NCBI GenBank assembly: GCA_038238555.1
Contig: JBBRXP010000032.1
Coordinates: 1 to 41,452 of the forward strand
DNA: 41,452 nt
Origin: JANNXQ01 sp038238555
Lineage (GTDB): Bacteria; Verrucomicrobiota; Verrucomicrobiia; Chthoniobacterales; Chthoniobacteraceae
Direction: 5' to 3'
Below, piece after piece: positions 9,502-16,299 of this stretch. Position 1 is the stretch's first letter. Every line of letters begins with the position of its first letter. A model generated the notes under the pieces. It was given only the letters and a program-made list of their open reading frames with translations. It did no database searches and was not told the DNA's origin. A program made the position numbers and the translations under genes.

Positions 9502-9536
9502 AAAAAAAAGCCGTGCGCTGGGAGTGCGGCACGGCT
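9502..9536 (-). terminator. Intrinsic terminator in the thiC leader
   Basis: On the minus strand AGCCGTGC (9536-9529) pairs with GCACGGCT (9516-9509), 8 bp, followed by an uninterrupted T run (9508-9502). It sits directly after the riboswitch and 6 bp before the thiC start codon, so it can stop transcription before thiC. Its 5' arm overlaps a segment complementary to the thi box. Confidence 0.85.
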
Positions 9537-9539
9537 GAG

Positions 9540-9640
9540 CTTCGCTCCCTGCGGCGGCATTATCCGCGTCAGGTTCAAAGGGTCGTCCCATTCCGCGGAT
9601 GCGAAAATGAAACCTCTCAGCCGTGTCGGCTCCCCTGGTG
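9540..9640 (-). promoter_or_regulatory. TPP riboswitch (thi box)
   Basis: Read on the minus strand the aptamer has all conserved pieces in order: CAGGGGAGCC, the GGCTGAGA box (about 9622-9615), ACCCTTTGAACCTGA (about 9583-9569), GGATAATGCCGCCG and the closing CAGGGA (about 9550-9545). It lies between thiC and the divergent ABC ATPase gene and belongs to thiC. Binding of thiamine pyrophosphate should lower thiC expression. Bases 9625-9616 (CACGGCTGAG) are exactly complementary to 9539-9530, giving a ligand-free antiterminator pairing. Confidence 0.95.
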
Positions 9641-9652
9641 ATTTGAGGCGCG

Positions 9653-9680
9653 ACGATAAGCGCGCGGGTCGGAGATGCAA
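9653..9680 (-). promoter_or_regulatory. Possible thiC promoter
   Basis: On the minus strand, TTGCAT (9680-9675) and TATCGT (9658-9653) are 16 bp apart, just upstream of the riboswitch. Matches to consensus are 3/6 and 4/6, so this is only a plausible candidate. Confidence 0.3.
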
Positions 9681-9763
9681 GTGCGCTCCTACTCCTCGGT
9701 CCTGGCGCCTCGCCAGTTTTTTTGGGAGGCAGTTCTCCATCGTTGCGTCATCATCCATCCACA

Positions 9764-10840
9764 ATGAGCACCGACCCCGCGCTTCCCATGGTGGAACTCC
9801 GCGGCGTGACCAAACGCTTCGGCGCCTTCACCGCGGTGGACGATGTGAGCCTGCAAATCCGCGCGGCGGAATTTCTCACGCTGCTCGGGCCGAGTGGCAG
9901 CGGCAAGACCACGATCCTGCGGATGATCGCCGGCTTTGAGACGCCGAGCGCGGGCACGGTGCATCTCGCGGCCCAGGACGTAACGCGTTTGCCGCCCTAT
10001 CGGCGCGACGTGAATCAGGTCTTCCAAAGTTACGCGCTCTTCCCACATCTCACCGTCGCGGAGAATATCGCCTTTGGCCTGAAGATGAAAAAGATTCCGG
10101 GGTCGCAGCTCGCCGGGCGCGTGCGCCGCGGCGTAGAGCTCGTAGCGCTCGGCGGCCTGGAAACGCGCAAGCCGTCCGAACTTTCCGGCGGCCAGCAGCA
10201 GCGCGTGGCGCTGGCGCGTGCGCTCGTGTGCGAGCCGCGGGTGTTGCTGCTCGACGAGCCGCTCTCCGCGCTGGACGCCAGGCTGCGGCAGCAGATGCAG
10301 CTCGAGCTCAAGAGCCTCCAGCGCCGGCTCGGTATCACCTTCCTGCTGGTCACCCACGATCAGCAGGAGGCGATCACGATGAGCGACCGCATCGCAGTCA
10401 TTCACCGAGGCCGCATCGAGCAGATTGGCGACGCGCCTGCGATTTATCGAGAGCCGCGCACGCGCTTCGTCGCCAGCTTCATCGGCGAGGCAAATATCCT
10501 GCCCGCGACAATCGTCTCCAGCTCTCGAATCCGGCTCGGTGGAAATCTTGAGTTCACCCTCGCCGCCGACGCTCTTCCCGCCGGCGGCGGATCGGTGTGG
10601 GTCTCGATTCGCCCGGAAAACATTCATCTGCAAAAGCAACGGCCCGCTGTGAGTGAAAACGTCTTCGAAGCCACAATCTGCGAGGAGATATTCAAAGGCG
10701 CGACCCGGCGGCTAACACTCCGCACGGGCGAGGGGCTGAACCTCACACAGGAAGGTGTCCACGCGGAGAGTTTGGAAAAAGGAGAGCGGGTCTTCTGCTC
10801 CGTGCAGCCGCGGGACATCGCCGTCTTGCAGGACGAGTGA
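9764..10840 (+). CDS. ABC transporter ATP-binding protein, PotA/spermidine-putrescine type
   Basis: 358 residues. ATPase subunit of an ABC importer. Walker A GPSGSGKTT near residue 42, Q-loop QSYALFPHLTV, signature LSGGQQQRVALARAL, Walker B VLLLDEPLSALDA and the switch His in THDQQEA are intact. A C-terminal TOBE-type domain from about 240 (FIGEANILPATIV, VSIRPENIHL) places it with PotA/CysA-like importers of polyamines, sulfate or iron. The ATG at 9764 precedes conservation (VELRGVTKRFG) by only a few residues. No permease or binding protein is nearby, so the substrate cannot be read from context. A hairpin repeat fills the 35 bp to the convergent pdxH. Confidence 0.9.
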   Translation: MSTDPALPMVELRGVTKRFGAFTAVDDVSLQIRAAEFLTLLGPSGSGKTTILRMIAGFETPSAGTVHLAAQDVTRLPPYRRDVNQVFQSYALFPHLTVAENIAFGLKMKKIPGSQLAGRVRRGVELVALGGLETRKPSELSGGQQQRVALARALVCEPRVLLLDEPLSALDARLRQQMQLELKSLQRRLGITFLLVTHDQQEAITMSDRIAVIHRGRIEQIGDAPAIYREPRTRFVASFIGEANILPATIVSSSRIRLGGNLEFTLAADALPAGGGSVWVSIRPENIHLQKQRPAVSENVFEATICEEIFKGATRRLTLRTGEGLNLTQEGVHAESLEKGERVFCSVQPRDIAVLQDE

Positions 10841-10850
10841 AGGAGGCGAC

Positions 10851-10878
10851 GGCCTCCGGCGGCGAGGCGTCGCCACTA
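10851..10878 (-). repeat. Stop-codon hairpin repeat, copy 1 (after pdxH)
   Basis: On the minus strand the pdxH stop TAG runs straight into TGGCGACGCCTCGCCGCC, in which GGCGA pairs with TCGCC around a four-base loop. Near-identical sequence follows the stop codons at 25968 and 32164. There is no T run, so it is not a standard terminator. Confidence 0.6.
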
Positions 10879-11526
10879 CGGCGAGAGTCGCTCGAGTTTC
10901 CACTCCGCGGCAGGCCGACGGGAGTAGCGGAAGCGATCGTGCAGCCGGCTGCGGCGGCCTTGCCAGAATTCCACGGCGCTGGGCGCGAGACAGTAGCCGC
11001 CCCAGTGGGGCGGGAGCGGGATGTCGGCCTCGCCGAATTTCGCGCGCGCCTCCTCGTATTGCCGCTCGAGTTGCGCGCGACTGGCGATCGCTTCGCTCTG
11101 CCGCGAGGCCCACGCGCCGATCTGGCTGGCGGCGGGCCGCGTGCGGAAGTAGCGCTCGCTTTCCTCGCGCGACACTTTGCTCACCGTGCCGGCGATGTTC
11201 ACCTGCCGCTCGAGGGCACCCCACCAGAAGGTCGCGGCCGCACGGGCATTGGCCGCCAGTTGGCGAGCCTTGGCGCCGTCATAACTTGTGAAGAAGGTGA
11301 AGCCGCGCTCGTCGCAACCCTTCAACAAGACAGTGCGCGTCCACGGCTGACCCGCGGCATCGACCGTCGCGAGGATCATCGCGTTGGGTTCGGTCAACTG
11401 CTCTCGCACCGCCTCCCCGAGCCAGCGCTGAAATTGAACGAGAGCATCCGCATCGAGCTCCGCGCGCCGCAAGCCGCGGAGCGAGTAGTCCCGACGGAGC
11501 GCGGCGAGTTGCGAGGCGGTTAGCAT
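10876..11526 (-). CDS. pdxH: Pyridoxamine 5'-phosphate oxidase
   Basis: 216 residues, full length. FMN enzyme that oxidises pyridoxine or pyridoxamine phosphate to pyridoxal phosphate, the last step of B6 synthesis and salvage. Family marks: PNAMILATVDAAGQPWTRTVLLKG, FTFFTSYDGAKA, the WWGALERQVNIAG strand, SQIGAWASRQSE, and the C-terminal VEFWQGRRSRLHDR motif that binds FMN and substrate. The ATG at 11526 gives the expected N-terminal arm. It lies downstream of the kinase/regulator pair on the same strand, separated by an AT-rich heptamer element. The stop codon is part of a dispersed hairpin repeat. Confidence 0.95.
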   Translation of the reverse strand: MLTASQLAALRRDYSLRGLRRAELDADALVQFQRWLGEAVREQLTEPNAMILATVDAAGQPWTRTVLLKGCDERGFTFFTSYDGAKARQLAANARAAATFWWGALERQVNIAGTVSKVSREESERYFRTRPAASQIGAWASRQSEAIASRAQLERQYEEARAKFGEADIPLPPHWGGYCLAPSAVEFWQGRRSRLHDRFRYSRRPAAEWKLERLSP

Positions 11527-11556
11527 TCCTGGGCGGTTGATCGACTCCAGCCGCCA

Positions 11557-11705
11557 TCAAAAATCCGAATTCCGAATTCCGAAATCCGAAATGCTTGAAA
11601 TCAGAAAACGGATTTGAGCGCGCGGTCCCCGACGGAGTGGCCTTTCGAAATTTCCTATGTTTTGAATTTGTTTCGGATTTCGAAATTCGGATTTCAAATT
11701 TTCCC
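11557..11705. repeat. Inverted heptamer element, TCCGAAT type
   Basis: Left array (about 11560-11592) has tandem AATTCCG/AAATCCG units; right array (about 11660-11702) has CGGATTT/CGAAATT units in the opposite orientation, with about 65 bp between. AT-rich in a GC-rich genome. It begins about 6 bp after the response-regulator stop and ends about 30 bp before the pdxH start. Confidence 0.8.
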
Positions 11706-11708
11706 CGC

Positions 11709-12164
11709 TCACTCCTTCACCGGCGGCAATTGCACGATCTGAAACCAATACTTTTCCAGAGTCTGCAAGATATCCACCAGCGCTTCGAAGGTGACGGGTT
11801 TGACGATGTAGCTATTGACGCCCAAGTCGTAGCTGCCCAGCACATCCTCGTCGGCCTTTGAGGTGGTGAGCACCACCACGGGGATGGTGCGCAGGTCGGG
11901 ATCGCTCTTGATTTCCTTGAGCACCGAGCGGCCGTCGCGCCGCGGCATATTGAGATCGAGCAGGATGAGCCCCGGCCGCGGCGCCTCCGCGGGCGGCGCG
12001 TATTTTCCGCGCCGTTTCAGGTAGTCCATGAGCTCCTCTCCGTTTTCCACGAATCGGAGTTCATTCATCAGCCGCCCTTCCTCGAGCGCTTCCTTTGTGA
12101 GGCGGCGGTCGTCGCCGTCGTCGTCGGCCATCAGGATGGTAATTGGCATGGCTTCGTTATTCAT
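11709..12164 (-). CDS. Single-domain response regulator (CheY/Rcp1-like)
   Basis: 151 residues, a receiver domain only. The acidic pocket MADDDGDD, the phospho-acceptor Asp in LILLDLNMPRRDG, the Thr of VVVLTTSK and the Lys of YIVKPVTFE are all present. There is no output domain, so it acts by protein contact. The C-terminal extension LEKYWFQIVQLPP is typical of Rcp1-type regulators that partner bacteriophytochrome-like or PAS kinases. The start overlaps the end of the histidine kinase gene by 8 bp, so the two are one unit; an in-frame ATG at 12149 (MPITILMADDD) is a possible alternative start. Confidence 0.92.
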   Translation of the reverse strand: MNNEAMPITILMADDDGDDRRLTKEALEEGRLMNELRFVENGEELMDYLKRRGKYAPPAEAPRPGLILLDLNMPRRDGRSVLKEIKSDPDLRTIPVVVLTTSKADEDVLGSYDLGVNSYIVKPVTFEALVDILQTLEKYWFQIVQLPPVKE

Positions 12165-13932
12165 GAGCTTTCAAGGTGGGCTGTGTGATCGGCAGCGTTA
12201 CCAGGAACGTCGCGCCGAGACCCTCCGCGCCTTTTGCCACAATCCGCCCGCCGTGCCTATCGGTAATTCTGCGGCACACGGCGAGGCCGATGCCGGTGCC
12301 CTCAAATTCATCGCGACTGTGCAGTCGTTGGAAGACGACAAAAATGCGTTCGGCGAATTGTTCATCGAAGCCGATGCCTTTGTCCTGCACCGTGATCTCG
12401 CACGTCTTCTCAACGGCGCGCGTGCTCGACTCGCGGCTGAAGATGCGGATCTGAGGCGCGGCCCCGGGCAGATGAAATTTCAGTGAGTTGGCGATGAGGT
12501 TTTGAAAAAGCTGCCACAATTGCACGGGGTCGCCGTCGATGGTGGGCAGGCTGCCGACTTCCACCTTGGCGCCCTTTTTCTCGATTGCCACTTCGAGATC
12601 GGAGAGCACGTCGCGCACGATGCCGCCGAGGTCGCACCGCTCGAAAGGCTGCGCGCGCGTGGTCACTCGCGAGAGCTTCAGCAAATCCTGGATGAGCGCC
12701 TGCATGCGTTGCGCGGCGCTCTGCATCCGCTCAAGGTAATCGAGGCCGAGCTCGCCGAGGCTGTCCGAACACTTCGCTTTGAGCCGGTCGCCAAAAGCCT
12801 GGATCTTGCGCAGCGGCTCCTGCAGATCGTGCGAGGCCACGCTGGCAAAGTCCTGCAGCTCGGCATTGGAGCGCTCGAGCTGGGCGGCAAAACTTTTGAG
12901 AGTCTCTTCGGCCTGCTTGCGTTCGCTGATGTCGGAGCTCACGCCGACCAGCCCCACGATAGTGCCATCGGTGTCGCGCAACGGCGCCTTGGTCGTCTCC
13001 ACCCAGCGCTCGACGGCGCCGTTGCGGCCCATGGGCAGTTCGTGATTGATGACGGGTTTGCCGGTCTCGATGACCTGGCGATCGTCTGCCATAAAGCGTT
13101 CGACGATCTCGGGCGGATAGTAATCCGCGGCGGTGCGGCCTTCCAGGATGTGATCGTCCGGCACGCCGAGGAAGCGCCGGTGGGAGGCATTGTCGAGAAT
13201 GTAGCGGCCCTTCACATCCTTCACGAAGACGTGGTCGGGCATCGTGTCGATGATCGAGCTCAGCAGATTATGCTCGCTGGCCAGCGCCTGCTCGGCGCGC
13301 CGCCTTGCGCCGAGATCCCCGAGGATCATGAAGCAGGCCACGAGGAGCGCGAGGAAGGCGATGGCCGTTCCCGTGAGAATGGCCGCCGCGTTATTCCTGG
13401 CGATCTTCTTGGTGAGTTCCGAGCGCCCGGCGAGCAAGGCTTGCTGCTCGTGCTCGGATTCCTCGAGCAGCGCCTGGATTCTACTCGCAGTCTCTATGGA
13501 GCCGTCGGTCGCGATGGCCTTGCCCGCGCCTCCGAGCCCCCTGCGGCGCGCCACGGATTCCGCTTGCTGCTTTTCTGCTTGCTCCCGCAGCAAGCTCTTC
13601 ACCTCCGCGAGCCGCGGCGATTCCGGCAGCCGCTTGAGGTCCGCATCCATCGCTGTGCGGGCCTCGTAATACCCATCGAGATACGCGGCCTCATTGGTCA
13701 AAAGAAATGCACGCCATTGATTCTCCACGTCCATGAGACTGTGCCGCAGATGCGCCTCCACTTGCGCTTCCTCCTGAGTCTCCACGACCCATCCGGCCGT
13801 CTCGATGAAGCCGCGCGCGGTGCGATAACTGATGACGGCGATCGCAGCGAGCACCACCATGACGAGCCCAAAACCCACCAGCACTTTGCGCCGGAGAGAA
13901 GGGCGCTGAGGGGGAGCGGGAGTGGTCGGCAT
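12157..13932 (-). CDS. CHASE3/PAS sensor histidine kinase
   Basis: 591 residues. Membrane helix at about 15-35 (VLVGFGLVMVVLAAIAVIS), a periplasmic CHASE3-like helical domain to about 200, a second helix (ILTGTAIAFLALLVACFMIL), a PAS domain about 225-345 with PAC end VGVSSDISERKQAEE, a coiled linker, HisKA with SVASHDLQEPLRK carrying the phospho-acceptor His, and an HATPase domain with NLIANSLKFH (N box), DKGIGFD (G1) and GTGIGLAVCRRI (G2). The ATG at 13932 is chosen because the frame upstream runs into tRNA-Ser, whose antisense-free reading gives a spurious peptide. Signals to the overlapping response regulator; the stimulus is unknown. Confidence 0.92.
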   Translation of the reverse strand: MPTTPAPPQRPSLRRKVLVGFGLVMVVLAAIAVISYRTARGFIETAGWVVETQEEAQVEAHLRHSLMDVENQWRAFLLTNEAAYLDGYYEARTAMDADLKRLPESPRLAEVKSLLREQAEKQQAESVARRRGLGGAGKAIATDGSIETASRIQALLEESEHEQQALLAGRSELTKKIARNNAAAILTGTAIAFLALLVACFMILGDLGARRRAEQALASEHNLLSSIIDTMPDHVFVKDVKGRYILDNASHRRFLGVPDDHILEGRTAADYYPPEIVERFMADDRQVIETGKPVINHELPMGRNGAVERWVETTKAPLRDTDGTIVGLVGVSSDISERKQAEETLKSFAAQLERSNAELQDFASVASHDLQEPLRKIQAFGDRLKAKCSDSLGELGLDYLERMQSAAQRMQALIQDLLKLSRVTTRAQPFERCDLGGIVRDVLSDLEVAIEKKGAKVEVGSLPTIDGDPVQLWQLFQNLIANSLKFHLPGAAPQIRIFSRESSTRAVEKTCEITVQDKGIGFDEQFAERIFVVFQRLHSRDEFEGTGIGLAVCRRITDRHGGRIVAKGAEGLGATFLVTLPITQPTLKAHE

Positions 13933-14003
13933 TGGGTGCGGCTGAGGGAATGTGAATGGTGACTGGTGAATGAGGCCCATCCATTCACCAATCACAAGGA
14001 CTC

Positions 14004-14091
14004 TGGCGGAGGAGGTGGGATTCGAACCCACGGAGCCTTGCGGCTCTCCGGTTTTCAAGACCGGCGCATTAGACCACTCTGCCACCCCTCC
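14004..14091 (-). tRNA. tRNA-Ser(TGA)
   Basis: 88 nt with a long variable arm, as expected for class II serine tRNA. Acceptor GGAGGGG pairs with CTCCTCC, the anticodon loop CTTGAAA gives TGA, the T loop is TTCGAAT, the discriminator is G and the CCA end is encoded. Confidence 0.97.
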
Positions 14092-14181
14092 GGATTATTT
14101 TCGTATTCCACAAGGTCGCGAGCGCCTCGAAAGAACGCCCCCAGACTCCCCCGCGCGAAGGAGAAGGTCAACGCTCCAGAG

Positions 14182-14436
14182 TCAAGCCCTAGGAGCAAAA
14201 GTGATGAGATTCAACCCAGGCACCTGCTCGAAGTGCTTCCGGTTGTGCGTGGCCAACGGCAATTGGTGGCGTAACGCCGTGGCTGCGATCCATGAGTCGG
14301 CAAAGCTCAGTGTTCGTCCGAGCTTGGTTTGTTCCGTGACGAACTGCACCCAGCGGCGGGCCAATTGGTCATCGGAGGGCAGCAAGACGTAAACGTCTGC
14401 ACCTCCCACCTCGTAAGTCACCGCTGGCCGATGCAT
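14182..14436 (-). pseudogene. VapC-type PIN toxin, C-terminal remnant
   Basis: 84 residues resembling the second half of a PIN-domain RNase: a conserved LSFADSWIAATALRHQLPLATHN stretch with the late acidic residue, then FEQVPGLNLITF at the end. The N-terminal half, which should hold the first catalytic Asp and the Glu, is missing; VapC proteins are normally about 130 residues. The ATG at 14436 overlaps the end of the PQQ-like gene on the same strand by 19 bp. No antitoxin precedes it. Probably a dead fragment, although the remaining frame is clean. Confidence 0.6.
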
Positions 14437-15647
14437 ACGAGGCTCTTCTCGGTGCGCAGAAAAATCTGACCTCCGCTGATGGCGGGCGACGCGAAACAGC
14501 GCTCGCCGATTTCGTTCATGGCCACGAGATCGAACTTCGGTCCGGGCCTCACCACGTTGGTTTCGCCTTTGTCGTTGAGGAAATAGGCGAGGCCGTCGGC
14601 CAGCACGATCGAGGCGTGTTGTTCGCCGAGGCGTTCCTGCCACGCGATCGCGCCGCTCTTTGCATCGAAGCAATGCGCGATGCCGCCGATGGAAGTGACG
14701 AGAAAATAATCGCCCGCCGAGATGGGCGAGGGGACATAGGCGGCGCCGCGCGTGGTGCGCCAGGCGATGTGCGATTGCGTGACGTTGCCGCTGCCGTCGG
14801 GGCGGATGGCGAGGATGTGATGCTCGGGAAATCCGGCGGTGAGAAAAAAAAGATTGGCGCGCTCGTTGAAGACGAGCGAGGCGACGAACTGCTCGGTCGG
14901 ACCGTCGATGGTCCACAGCAGCTTGCCCGTGCGCGGGTCGTAGCTCGTCACACACTTCGAGCCCGAGAGCACCATCTGCGTGCGGCCCGCCGCCTCGCGG
15001 ATGAGCGGCGCGCAGTAGCTGCGCGTTTTGTTTGGGCGGGCGATGCGCCAGAGCTCGCGACCGTCGGCGCGCGCGAGAGCCACGATGTAGCCCTCGCCGT
15101 CTTGGTCGCAGTTCACGATGACTTTGTCCTCGAAGAGAATGGGCGAACTGCAAAATCCGTGGACGCTCGAGAAGGTGCCGGGGCGTTTCACCCAGAGCTG
15201 CTGCCCCGCAAAATCGTGCGCGGAGACGACCACATCCCGATTGTCCAGGAATGTCGTGAACACGCGTTCGCCGTCGGTGGCCGGTGTGCTCGAGGCGCGG
15301 CTGTTGAGCTTGTGAATCTGCTCCGCGCCGGACTTCAGCACCACGGCCTGCCACACGATCGCGCCGGTCCCTCGGTCCAGGCACAATAGCAGCCGCTCTT
15401 CGCTCTCGGTGCGCGAGGCGACGATGAAAATCTTGTCGCCCCACACGATGGGCGAGGCATGGCCCTCGCCGGGCAGCGCTGTCTTCCACGCGACATTTTC
15501 CGTGGCGCTCCATTTCGTCGGCAGGCCGCGCTCGGCGCTCGTGCCATCGAGCCGCGGCCCGCGCCACTCCGGCCAGTTTTCCGCGCGCAGTGGCAGCGAG
15601 GCGAGGAGGAGCGGGGAAGCGATGGAGAGGAATCTGTGAAGAGGCAT
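14418..15647 (-). CDS. PQQ-like beta-propeller secreted protein
   Basis: 409 residues. Signal peptide at 1-21 (MPLHRFLSIASPLLLASLPLRA), then repeated propeller blades of the BamB/PQQ-like type: GDKIFIVASR, DRGTGAIVWQ, DPRTGKLLWT, DAKSGAIAWQE. The N-terminus WPEWRGPRLDGTS is the start typical of the many planctomycetal and verrucomicrobial outer-membrane-assembly BamB-like proteins. It is likely periplasmic. Whether it scaffolds or binds a ligand cannot be told; there are no quinoprotein dehydrogenase active-site features that I recognise. It is divergent from the antitoxin gene and upstream of a VapC fragment. Confidence 0.85.
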   Translation of the reverse strand: MPLHRFLSIASPLLLASLPLRAENWPEWRGPRLDGTSAERGLPTKWSATENVAWKTALPGEGHASPIVWGDKIFIVASRTESEERLLLCLDRGTGAIVWQAVVLKSGAEQIHKLNSRASSTPATDGERVFTTFLDNRDVVVSAHDFAGQQLWVKRPGTFSSVHGFCSSPILFEDKVIVNCDQDGEGYIVALARADGRELWRIARPNKTRSYCAPLIREAAGRTQMVLSGSKCVTSYDPRTGKLLWTIDGPTEQFVASLVFNERANLFFLTAGFPEHHILAIRPDGSGNVTQSHIAWRTTRGAAYVPSPISAGDYFLVTSIGGIAHCFDAKSGAIAWQERLGEQHASIVLADGLAYFLNDKGETNVVRPGPKFDLVAMNEIGERCFASPAISGGQIFLRTEKSLVCIGQR

Positions 15648-15757
15648 GGATGGCGTCCTTCCTTAACCTCGATCCCGAGCGCATTCTTAATCGGTTCCTG
15701 CTTTCCGGCATCGGGATCAAGGCAACCCGGTGTGAGGTTGACAGGGACTTGGGGGAA

Positions 15758-15775
15758 GTCATACACAGGTCATAC
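15758..15775 (+). promoter_or_regulatory. Direct repeat, candidate antitoxin operator
   Basis: Two copies of GTCATAC start 11 bp apart, immediately before the antitoxin ATG. A TTGACA hexamer is at 15738-15743, so the repeat covers the likely -10 region and start. Ribbon-helix-helix antitoxins commonly repress their own operon through such tandem half-sites. Confidence 0.45.
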
Positions 15776-15776
15776 C

Positions 15777-15974
15777 ATGTCCGTCCTCACCATCCGGATT
15801 TCCGAAGAAGAGAAAGCGCACCTCGCGCGGCGCGCGAAGGAGTCGGGAGTTTCGGCTGGCGCGCTGGTGAGGCGCCTGCTCAACGAGTCGCCGCTCACCT
15901 CAGCGGAGGATCTGCTCAAGGAAATGGAACGTCGCATGGGCGACCGGTCTCTGCGCGTGCGCCGGAAGAGATGA
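15777..15974 (+). CDS. Ribbon-helix-helix (CopG/VapB-like) antitoxin
   Basis: 65 residues. MSVLTIRISEEEKAHL followed by AKESGVSAGALVRRLLN is a classic ribbon-helix-helix fold: one strand that reads DNA and two helices for dimerisation. The basic tail (EMERRMGDRSLRVRRKR) would be the toxin-binding part. The ATG at 15777 follows a tandem GTCATAC repeat. The TGA stop overlaps the toxin ATG (ATGA), the normal arrangement of a vapBC pair, but the toxin is broken. The intact antitoxin could still repress its own promoter or neutralise related toxins. Confidence 0.8.
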   Translation: MSVLTIRISEEEKAHLARRAKESGVSAGALVRRLLNESPLTSAEDLLKEMERRMGDRSLRVRRKR

Positions 15975-16290
15975 CTCGGCCCTGCCTGCTGGACTCCTCG
16001 TTCGTGATCGACCTCCTCAATCAGCCCGGTGACTTACGCGGAGGTATTGGAAGGCGCCGAGGATATGGAAGCGGTGCGCGGCCATTTGCGACGTTACCGC
16101 TGGCAGGGATTGCACCATGCACACGCGGAAATGGCCGCGCTGCTCCAGCGGCGCAACCCGCATAGGATGGGTGAGAATGACGCGTGGCAGGCGGCGACTG
16201 CCCTCCAAATGAACGGCTGCGTGGGTCGGCCACGATCCGAAGGCGTTTGCGCGGCTGGGCGCGGCGTATGTGGATCACCGAGCGGCATGA
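15971..16290 (+). pseudogene. Decayed VapC toxin (internal deletion and frameshifts)
   Basis: Three pieces of one PIN-domain RNase lie in order in different frames. Piece 1, from the ATG at 15971, is MTRPCLLDSSFVIDLLNQP, with the first catalytic Asp. Piece 2, frameshifted, covers about 16025-16220: VTYAEVLEGAED (catalytic Glu) to MGENDAWQAATAL (second Asp). Piece 3, in a third frame to the TGA at 16290, is VGHDPKAFARLGAAYVDHR, the usual VapC end. About 60 residues between pieces 1 and 2 seem to be deleted. The arrangement after an intact antitoxin shows a former vapBC operon whose toxin has died. Confidence 0.8.
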
Positions 16291-16299
16291 AACACTGGC

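Noticed and set aside
9496..9591. Longer ThiC start upstream of 9495
   Set aside because: The extra codons lie in the terminator and riboswitch; ThiC conservation is satisfied by the ATG at 9495.
11279..11560. Overlapping frame upstream of pdxH
   Set aside because: Out of frame with the clear pdxH coding sequence, rich in Arg/Ala, no motif.
12502..13962. Open frame of about 486 codons antisense to the histidine kinase
   Set aside because: The kinase motifs on the other strand are unambiguous; this frame is a composition shadow.
13933..14085. N-terminal extension of the histidine kinase beginning MAEWSNAPVLKTG
   Set aside because: This peptide is the translation of tRNA-Ser(TGA) and not part of the kinase.
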